This document shows, one piece after another, positions 56,901 through 64,000 of a DNA stretch of 64,000 nucleotides; position 1 is the first letter of the stretch; each line of letters opens with the position of its first letter. The position numbers were made by a program, and so were the translations under genes. The notes under the pieces were generated by a model, which worked only from the letters and a program-made list of their open reading frames with translations, did not search any database and was not told the DNA's origin. The stretch lies in the NCBI GenBank assembly GCA_037783415.1, contig JAZGTN010000007.1:751501-815500 (forward strand). Direction: 5' to 3'. The stretch comes from Leptasterias polaris (Eukaryota > Echinodermata > Asteroidea > Forcipulatida > Asteriidae).

Positions 56901-59474
56901 ACACAGTGTAATTTGTAAAATTTTACAACCATGCTAAAATAAAGCAAGGGACCCCTGATAAATTGCTCTGGTGTGAATAGGGCGTCTGGGTTACTACAAT
57001 GTTAAGGTCAGTGCCCTGCGAGCTGGTAACTAACCTTGTCAGACTGTGAGATTCTTGTTCTTGCTCTCTTGGTTTCAAGACAAAGCAATCTTCTATGTCT
57101 AAGATTAATACTAAGATGACTTGTTAACATTGCAGGAAATTTGATTTAGTTTCAGACAATTGAATTACGAGCAGTGAAAATTGTGGTCAGTTTTTGGCTT
57201 TATCCCACATTGATCTAAATCAGGACTCATTAGATGTTGATACATGTACCTGGGAACAAGGGTGTCTCTTGTGTGTGCTTAGTGGTCAAGCCTGGCACTG
57301 TGGTCAAATCGGTTATGTTGGAATTAGGTAGAACCAGTTGGAAGAAAAAAGTGTTGATTGATGCTTCCCATGTCAGTTTTAAACAAGGATTCAATTTGTT
57401 AACCATGATTGTGGCAGTTTGAGCCACAATAATCATCAACATTTTTGCTGTTTGCCATACAGTGCCCTAACACTACAGACATTTTCATTTAGGAAGGGAG
57501 GGGAAGAGACATCATTTAGGGGGACTATATATCAAACCATTCATTTGTGCATTTTTTATATCACATTAGGGGGGTTAGAGGGGGAAACTTTCTCTGGAGG
57601 GTTAGTACTGGTACGAACTTTTTAGTAAAGTGATTTTTTTAAAATCAAATTGAAACTGATCAATTTCTTTTTAAGATAGTTCTTTTTACTTCCTCTTTAA
57701 TTTGACAGAAATCTGATAAAAACAGTCTGATTTCCATCATCCCTCAGAGCTTAAAATGATTTACAAAAAGATAATTTATTACCTTTTGGATCAGTGAGAG
57801 TGTATTGGCAATACAACAATGCATTGTTTTGGCTCCGCTGACCTTAAGTGACTTCTGAACTCTCCTAACCTTTGAAATTGAAAAGAATGCTGGTGTGGTG
57901 GTAATGGTGTTGGGTGTTAAACCTGACAGTGGTTCGCAGTTAGTGGCAAGATGTAACCAAAAAGCATTAATTCAACTGATGAGTGATTTATTTCTGTGCA
58001 GTGGTGGCAACTCTCTTCACGGCCGCCGATGCCAAAAAAATGCCTTAAATTTGTCATTTCCGCTTGGAAATACTTCTTGGCACTTGTAATGAATTAGGAA
58101 TTTCTGACTTCTTTATGAGGGAGAGGAAAGAAACGGTGTTCTTAATTGTGTGACCTGGGTCTGAAATCTTATCCGTTGTAAGGAATCGTTGGCTTTTATT
58201 TAGCATTCTTGACATGTTGGTTCTGGAATGCCCCTGTCATTAAGGCATAAATAAATAGCTAGAATGTGATGTAAAGGTTCTAGCATTTCTTTTGTAGAAT
58301 TTTGTTTTATTAGTTTCCAATAAACAATCTTTGTCTCATCAGTTTGGTTCCTGCGTTTTTGTAGGATCATAAAGTAAGTCGCTTTGAGCAGTTTGTGGTC
58401 ATTTTTATGTTAAAAAGTCTACACAATGTTTGGTTTTGTATTAAGCATGTCATTTTTAGTATTACCTTGTGATACTACCTACCATGTTTTGTGTTTTTAA
58501 ACCGAAATAAATAACAAGAAAAGATTGATCCTGCCTGAGGGTGACAAAATAAATAAAACACTCTTAATTTTGATGTCAAATTACATTTGATATCATTCTC
58601 TTCATTATAGAATATTTTAGCCAAATGTCACCCACCATTTAATAGACCACAATCTAGAGAAACATTTTTATCAATATTAAAAAATATTTTGAAAAGCATC
58701 GGTAACTTTATTGCAATGTAGATGTTTCACAGAGAATAAAATCTCCCATATATTTCAGAATTTAGGATGAGAGGAAAGCAGTAGCAACGACAGTTTGTGA
58801 TTTGGACTCAAACTCCGTAGATCTTTCATTCACCCGTTTCATCCCTAAGTAAAGCCGTAGAAACACTTAAAGAATAAAAAGCTTTGAGAAAATTCCTCAT
58901 CGAGGATTTGATATGCAAACGGTCGACTTCTTAGGGGCTTGTGTCGGTATCATGAGTCACTGAGAATTTTTTTTTATAAGGAGTGGTAAAAACCTGTTAA
59001 AAATTCATAAGTCTGTTCTTCGTGGGTTTACTCCTGCGATCAAATTAGAAAGGAGCTCCCATGTTGATGTGTTATGGGGCGGAATTGTTACATCTGCAAA
59101 GCATTTTACGATCGCAGCTTCGTCGTCGATGAGAGTTTATTATTTTTGTAGGGGTTTTTTTTGTGGATTTTTTTTTGCCGCCCTTGTCTCTGAGGGTTGT
59201 TGCAGCGAGGAAACTGTTGTTGTCTGGGAAAGTGGACGAGGGGGTCATGAAATAATAAATTTCCCATGCAATCTTGAGTGGATATTGCTGCAGGACATTA
59301 CGGCATCATTAGATGCATCATTGGTAATCAGTCCAGGCCGTAACTTCACTTTCTGGCCAAAATAAAATATCTATGTTTGGTGTAGTAGTCCAAAATTGTT
59401 TCTCTTTACTTCAGGGTAGGTAGGTCAGATTGTTTAAATTGTTAATAATGTTGGTCTTTTATTAGTTAAAGTCC
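56901..59474. other. Unassigned non-coding stretch
   Basis: No supported gene. Overlapping frames on both strands at 57,230-57,442 have no recognisable content. No clear repeat found. Confidence 0.5.
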
Positions 59475-59972
59475 TCACTGCCGAAGGGTAATGGCTCTCA
59501 CTACAACACAACAAGGCAAATATTTAGACAAAATATAGGATTCGAACTGCCTCTAGCTACAGGGCAATCTCTGTGGTCTAGTGTTAAGACATCTGCTCTG
59601 GAATGGCAAAGGTCGTGGGTTCGAATCCCACCTGAGTAAATGCCTGTATATATTTCTTCACGTACTGAGTGTACTGTTGAATGGTCAATAGAGCCAAAAT
59701 GTTCACAGGTCTGTTATTGTAGGTAGGCATACCCAGAGCTGTGGGGACTTTTACACAATGGAACAAAGGTCCCCCACAAAGTTTTTCTTTGTTAAACTGG
59801 GTCCCCACAACAAGATTCTTTAGAAAAGGGAGTAATAGAACAACAATAGGAAGTCCCCACAACGGGATTGGTATACATGTAGGAATACACAAAGTGAGGA
59901 TACTGGTCTTTGACAATTACCAGTATTGATGAAAAAGTATTGATGAAAAAAAAAAAAAAAAAAAAAAAACAC
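59475..59972 (+). mobile_element. tRNA-derived SINE, family C, with poly(A) tail
   Basis: A tRNA-like segment at about 59,568-59,637 has GTGGTCTAGTGTTAAGACAT (A-box region) and GTCGTGGGTTCGAATCCCAC (B-box region), preceded by GGATTCGAACTGCCTCTAGC. The body contains AGCCAAAATGTTCACAGGTC and three CCCCACAA phrases. A segment ACTGGTCTTTGACAATTACC near 59,904 is shared with the TTAA element family, and the copy ends in an A24 run (about 59,948-59,971). The exact 5' boundary is uncertain. Confidence 0.7.
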
Positions 59973-60049
59973 ACACAAAAAAACCTTGACTGTTTTTACT
60001 TTTTTTTCAAACATCAGGTTTACGTATACCAGAACAAATAACCAATACA

Positions 60050-60155
60050 TGTAGAGCCTAAACTTTCACAGGTTTGTTGTTTCATGCATATGTTGGAATA
60101 CACCAAGTGAGGATACTGGTCTTTGACAATTACCACAGGTATACCCTGCCTTTAA
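60050..60155 (-). mobile_element. TTAA-flanked element, one end
   Basis: The minus strand starts TTAAAGGCAGGGTATACCTG, then GTAATTGTCAAAGACCAGTA and TGTATTCCAACATATGCATG, and ends near AACAAACCTGTGAAAG. These are the first 100 bp of the family in good condition; the rest is missing or replaced. Confidence 0.75.
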
Positions 60156-60493
60156 ATCGAAGTGCAGTCAATTTACAAGATGGGGAAAAAACAGTTTGAG
60201 GATCTGAGGTATAATCAAAATGTTATCAGAGCAGTACAAGATTTATTATAAACAATCTGGAAAATGTTCAGTGGTAGTTTAATATCGAGTCAATGCTACA
60301 ACGGAATGGTGATGATGAATTACATTCAAGACGTGTGTTGTAAGCGAGAAGTGCTGGACGCTCTTAGTTTTTCGAATTAGATCAGTAAGAGGGACTCGGT
60401 ACTCTAGGGCCTTCCCTGGTTCCCCGCCTGGGAATTCATGGTCTGCAGTGGCATTAACTAAACCAGACATGACATTTTCATTTGGTGGTGGTA

Positions 60494-60511
60494 GGGGGGG
60501 GGGGGGGGGGG
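60494..60511 (+). repeat. G18 homopolymer
   Basis: An uninterrupted run of 18 G on the + strand, preceded by GGTGGTGGTA. It is one of nine G runs of 10 or more on this strand. Confidence 0.9.
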
Positions 60512-60639
60512 AGGTCTCAAGCGAGGGCAACGACATAATTTGAGGGGCTATTTAATGTATCAAATTATTCATGTGTGCATTTTTCCCCGATTTCATTTGA
60601 GTGGAGGTAAGAGGGTGCAGGGATTCTGTGCAGAGCTGT

Positions 60640-60805
60640 GTAATGAGAGAGTTGCGACATGGAGGGAACGGTTTTCTTTAGCCACGTGGTTGCTGGACGC
60701 CGTTTTCTGTCCAAATGCAGCACAACCCAATGTGCAGTCTAGTCTGGTATCCTGGGACAGAAAATGGCTTCCAATCAGAAGTTGTCGCAACTCTCTTATA
60801 AACAT
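60640..60805. repeat. Imperfect inverted repeat, GAGAGTTGCGACA arms
   Basis: Left GAGAGAGTTGCGACA (about 60,646-60,660) pairs with right TGTCGCAACTCTCTT (about 60,781-60,796). Inside it, CGCCGTTTTCTGTCC (about 60,698) pairs with GGGACAGAAAATGGC (about 60,753). The region gives 110- and 91-codon open frames on opposite strands, a common by-product of such structure. It may be a foldback element of another family. Confidence 0.55.
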
Positions 60806-60937
60806 AGCTCTGGTTCTGCCCCCGTGGTCACGCCATCGACAGTCGTTAGCAGTAAGCCTTTTAGACATATAAATGGAATCTGACCTTTGAAATGAACAGT
60901 CTGGTTTCGTTGTTTATAGTTCTCTGAAAAACCCCAC

Positions 60938-61016
60938 AACAAACAAACAGACAGATAAACACACACACAGCCCAACAAACAAACAGACAGACAGACAAAC
61001 AAACAAACAAACAAAT
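60938..61016. repeat. Compound tetranucleotide microsatellite
   Basis: Mixed CAAA, CAGA and CACA repeats, for example AACAAACAAACAGACAGAT and ACAGACAGACAGACAAACAA. Likely polymorphic in length. Confidence 0.92.
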
Positions 61017-61171
61017 GTAATTGTCAACCCTGCTCTGAATTTGTTCGATATTCATTCATAAAAAAAATAGACGTTAATGAGTATTTATTAATCTAATGTA
61101 TGACCGTACCTTTAAGGTAAGAGTGCATCGCTGCGTAGTACCTTTAAGGAGTACGGCGCTGCGTAATCCCT

Positions 61172-61545
61172 TTAAAGGGACACGTTGCTTTGGATTGGGC
61201 GCTTTGGGCTATAAAACGCATTTTTTATGAAATGAATATGGTTGGAAAGATGTTTTAAAAGTAGCATATTATGATCTACACAAACAAACTTCGAAACTGC
61301 GTGGTTTTCCTTTAACTTCGTAAACTAACACAGTTCGCCATTTTGTGGAGTCAAAAATTTTGCACTGCAACTTGGGGGGCAGTGTTAGTTCACGAAGTAA
61401 AAGGAAAACCACACAAATTCGAGGCATATCTGTGTGGATTATTAATCTACTTTTAAAACATCATTCTAACCATATTCATTTTATAACGGTTACAAACGCT
61501 TTTCATAGACCAACTCGCCCGATCCAAGGCAACGTGTCCCTTTAA
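61172..61545. mobile_element. Near-complete 374-bp foldback element with TTAA ends
   Basis: The left end TTAAAGGGACACGTTGC and right end GCAACGTGTCCCTTTAA are perfect over 17 bp. Complementarity then extends with mismatches through both arms, about 165 bp each: GGATTGGGCG with CGCCCGATCC, ATGAATATGGTTGGAA with CTAACCATATTCAT, GTGGTTTTCCTTT with AAAGGAAAACCAC, and TTCGTAAACTAACAC with GTGTTAGTTCACGAA. The loop is about 61,340-61,375. As RNA it would form one long hairpin. The half copy at 9.0-9.2 kb belongs to the same family. Confidence 0.9.
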
Positions 61546-63172
61546 GGTTGTGACTCATTGATGTGAATATTGCTAGCCCAGTTGGAATCACATTGGCTCA
61601 TCTCACTGATACCAGAGCCAGGTTGCTCTCCACTCCTTATCACTGAATGCTAATCGCTCTACTTTGATGCGAGAGATACGATCCAGATAACTGTAGAGTC
61701 CCCGTTTTCTTTAAGTGCTGTCTAAACCCTGAAGGAATCCCCACAAGAACAAGAGGTCATCGCCCTCAAACAACGACGGACAAAGCAACGGTACAGTCCG
61801 CTGGAAATTAAAAATGAGCATTTTATTTTTTATTTTTTTTATTTTCCACATTGGGGTTGGGTTGATTTGAGTTCATTTGTTAGTTGAGCGCCAGGGGGTA
61901 GATTGTGTATGGAGGTTTATCATGGAATTCACCTGTCTGTGTCTTTGAATGCAGACGTGTACCTAGTTAGTGGTCTAAGGTAGAAGGAAATGATAAGTGT
62001 ATGCTGTAGGTGGTACACGTTAGTTCATTAAAGACGTAGTTTGTCTTGCATTACGATGTCCAGGAAGTGTAGTTTAGTGGGAATTTTTTCTCCTTTGGAT
62101 AGTTCCGTTCAGACACCAGTCTGTCGCTGAACATTGAACAGGGTCCAACTTTGATATAGAATGATCTTAACTCCCACCTCTTCCTATGCTGTGAAGTATT
62201 TTCTCAATTTAAAAAAAAAATGTTGGACTGACGGAAATTGAGTGGCTTTTATCCACGCTCCAGCAAAGGTGCAGTAGATTCAATTAACGCGATGGTGATT
62301 CATACTTCCATTTCGTTTTCTTTTACGAGTAAAAAGTAAAAAAAAAAAAAAAAAGTAATACTTTAAGCTATTTTGATGCGCCTTTTTTTACTTACCTTGA
62401 GAAATGCAAATATTACTGACTTTTAAAGTTGCAAAAAAACCACATTTGTAATCCATTCCTTTATTTTTTCTTTTGCAAATGAAACTTGTCAGAAGTTGCT
62501 GTTTTTGCTAACATGATTTTTATGAGGGTTGTGTTACACCCCTTAAGAGCAAACATGAAAATGTTACTGACAATTATTAACGAAGTTGCAAGTGATACTT
62601 ACGTTCCGTTTACTCGAGAAATGAAATACAAGAAACCTATAAACAATTCCGTCTTTTCCTTCCTTGATGTTGATGAAGCATTGTCTTACAACCCTTGAGA
62701 CAACATGAAAATATTATCGTCTTTTATGAACATATTTGCATAAAATCCAGCCGCAAAAACTCTCGTTGAGTAAGTCAGAGGTATTCACATCTCAATGTGA
62801 CTGACAAATTCAGGAGATATATAAATTTCTGGGTGGTATACCTTACCTATTAAGTATTCGTAACCCTGTATTTTAAATGCATCTGAGCCATCGCCAGGGA
62901 GCATTTATCCGTCACATATCCCTCTGTCTTAGATTTCATTTTCAAATCGTTTTATCTTTTTTGATTTCTCAACCTGACATAGTGTCAAGAATGCTGTGAT
63001 GTTATTAACGACAACTCCAAAAAAAAAAAAGAAGTTGACTTGAAAAAGAGAAATGGTTTGACGGAGTGACAAGCGAAAACGTGGTTGGGCCTGCGGGGAT
63101 TTGTGATTCCATGTCTCCATCAGAATTATAGATGACATGTATACATACTTGAAATATGACGGCATTGTCTTA
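61546..63172. other. Unassigned non-coding stretch
   Basis: No supported gene. A15-type run near 62,339-62,354 and a duplicated phrase (GAAAATGTTACTGACAATTA region against AAATATTACTGACTTTTAAA) are the only structure noted. Confidence 0.5.
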
Positions 63173-63206
63173 GGGTCAGTGACCTAACTTGATTGGTCTG
63201 AGGTCA
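63173..63206 (+). promoter_or_regulatory. IR1-type nuclear-receptor site plus a half-site
   Basis: GGGTCA-G-TGACCT (63,173-63,185) is an inverted repeat spaced by one base, the arrangement bound by FXR/ecdysone-receptor-type dimers with RXR. AGGTCA follows at 63,201-63,206. The next 70 bp hold GCTAATTAGTC and TGAATATG cores. The whole lies just before the pyrimidine tract of ratchet point 4. Confidence 0.4.
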
Positions 63207-63294
63207 ACAGAAAGACATTAGCTTATGAATATGTGCATAGATAATGCTAATTAGTCAGGTGTGTCCTGATATTACCTAAATAACCTTTGTCCTA

Positions 63295-63372
63295 TTTTTT
63301 CATTTCTCTTTCTTTTTCATGTTTGTCTACATTTTCTTCACTGTGCTTCTTCTAATATCAGGTAAGTGAATT
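63295..63372 (+). other. Recursive splice site (ratchet point 4)
   Basis: This is the clearest of the four. A pyrimidine tract of about 60 nt starts at 63,295 (TTTTTTCATTTCTCTTTCTT) and ends in CTAATATCAG|GTAAGTGAATTT. AG is 63,360-63,361 and GT starts at 63,362. There is no space for an exon between the acceptor and the donor. A group of nuclear-receptor half-sites lies about 120 bp upstream. No open frame crosses the junction in a way that suggests a normal exon. Confidence 0.7.
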
Positions 63373-64000
63373 TTATTTGCTTTAATTATTTGTGTACGTG
63401 TTCTATTTTCGCACTATACAAAACAAAATTTGAACTGAAAATTTGATCAATATGCACATATCTCCTACAGTCTAAAAAGCTTGGAATAAAACTGACCTCG
63501 ATAAAAGCTGAAGAAATTATGTCACATACATTTTTCTAAACTAATGTAATTACTAAGCGTAACATAACCATAATCCCTAAGAAAAGCTTTTTGTGAAAAT
63601 CTTATTCAAAATCATCAAAATAAAACAAATAGAGAACATTTTACTTATTGTTTTCTTAAGAAAAGAGGTTGTCAAATTGATACATTTTCCGAAGTTACGA
63701 AGGTGAACATCAGTCTCTCATTGGGATCAAACGAGACCGCATAAAAGGAGTTTGTTATTTTTATCCGCCAGAACCTTGCGTTTTACAAATGAAAACCTCT
63801 TTGCAGAATTGCAGAGTCAGGAGACGCTCTTCATGTCATAAAGCTTTCTTCTCTCCCATTTTCATCTTCCCTGTGAATTCCCCTCGCATCTAATTCCTAC
63901 CAACGATGAATTACAATTCCTCCATTGTTCGAATCCCGACCCATTTCATCCTCACTCTGAATGTCTAATGTGAGAGGTTTGGATGGTGGAAGCTGCTGCC
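63373..64000. other. Unassigned stretch after ratchet point 4
   Basis: No supported gene or repeat; ordinary AT-rich sequence to the end of the window. Confidence 0.5.

Larger units (their letters stand above)
1..64000 (+). other. Probable interior of one very long intron, + strand
   Basis: No open frame in the window has recognisable domains, codon structure or a plausible exon chain. Four fused acceptor/donor sites all lie on the + strand, at intervals of 17.6, 23.9 and 17.7 kb. That pattern is expected inside a long intron removed by recursive splicing. Homopolymer runs of 10 or more G or C are G on the + strand in nine of ten cases, compatible with transcription of this strand. The host gene cannot be named because no flanking exon is visible. 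The alternative is intergenic DNA containing chance splice-like motifs, or an intron hosting small exons that I cannot recognise. Confidence 0.5.

Noticed and set aside
59584..59916. 110-codon minus-strand frame
   Set aside because: It is the antisense of a tRNA-derived SINE (the B box reads as GFEPTT), a well-known artefact.
60585..60612. + strand GTGGAG|GTAAGAGG as a fifth ratchet point
   Set aside because: Acceptor is GAG rather than YAG, donor is GTAAGA, and the tract before it is broken by purines.
60540..60872. Overlapping 110- and 91-codon frames on opposite strands
   Set aside because: They coincide with an imperfect inverted repeat and have no recognisable domains.
61095..61130. 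+ strand TTTAAG|GTAAGAG
   Set aside because: No pyrimidine tract; it is part of a CCTTTAAGG-type palindrome repeated in the next 50 bp.
62385..62410. Minus-strand CTCAAG|GTAAGTA as a possible opposite-strand ratchet point
   Set aside because: The AG is preceded by A rather than C or T (AAG, not YAG), and there is no pyrimidine tract on that strand in the preceding 40 nt.

Overview
This 64-kb window reads as non-coding DNA from an animal nuclear genome. It is AT-rich, all open frames are short (the longest is 136 codons and matches no family I recognise), and it is full of degenerate non-autonomous transposons and minisatellites. The repeat families are ones I associate with echinoderm genomes, most likely a sea star: foldback elements ending GGGCCCAATTTCATAGAGC, TTAA-flanked elements ending TTAAAGG, and tRNA-derived SINEs with AGCGCTTT...(ATT)n tails. 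That assignment rests on recall and needs a search. I see no convincing protein-coding exon, rRNA, snRNA or functional tRNA gene.

The strongest signal is a set of four places on the + strand where a 3' splice site is fused directly to a 5' splice site (pyrimidine tract-YAG|GTAAGT). The junctions are at 4,122|4,123, 21,725|21,726, 45,619|45,620 and 63,361|63,362, spaced 17.6, 23.9 and 17.7 kb apart. I found no AGGTAAGT on the other strand. This is the architecture of recursive splice sites (ratchet points, zero-length exons), known from long introns of insects and vertebrates. My reading is that the whole window lies inside one very long intron of a + strand gene that is removed in steps. Nine of the ten mononucleotide G/C runs of 10 or more are G on the + strand, which weakly supports + strand transcription.

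Layout. 0-11 kb: ratchet point 1 just downstream of an inverted pair of TTAA elements, plus SINE and foldback fragments and a 16-bp minisatellite. 11.6-13.9 kb: a ~190-bp satellite array followed by a SINE and three foldback transposons end to end. 14-26 kb: mostly unique sequence with ratchet point 2 near an ATTCAT-rich block, two short terminal-inverted-repeat elements, a 98-bp tandem array and one intact 365-bp TTAA element. 28.6-30.3 kb: minisatellites and a SINE. 31-38 kb: the longest repeat-poor stretch. 38-46 kb: tandem repeats, three tRNA-Leu-type SINEs (one carrying a nested element), a G-rich 140-bp array and ratchet point 3. 46.9-54.3 kb: a one-orientation ATTGG cluster and two groups of nuclear-receptor half-sites. 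59.5-61.5 kb: a SINE, a partial TTAA element and a near-complete 374-bp foldback. 63.2-63.4 kb: a third half-site group and ratchet point 4.

If the intron reading holds, the functional cargo is regulatory and RNA-processing sequence rather than protein: splice ratchets, possible enhancers, and hairpin-forming elements that could give double-stranded pre-mRNA.
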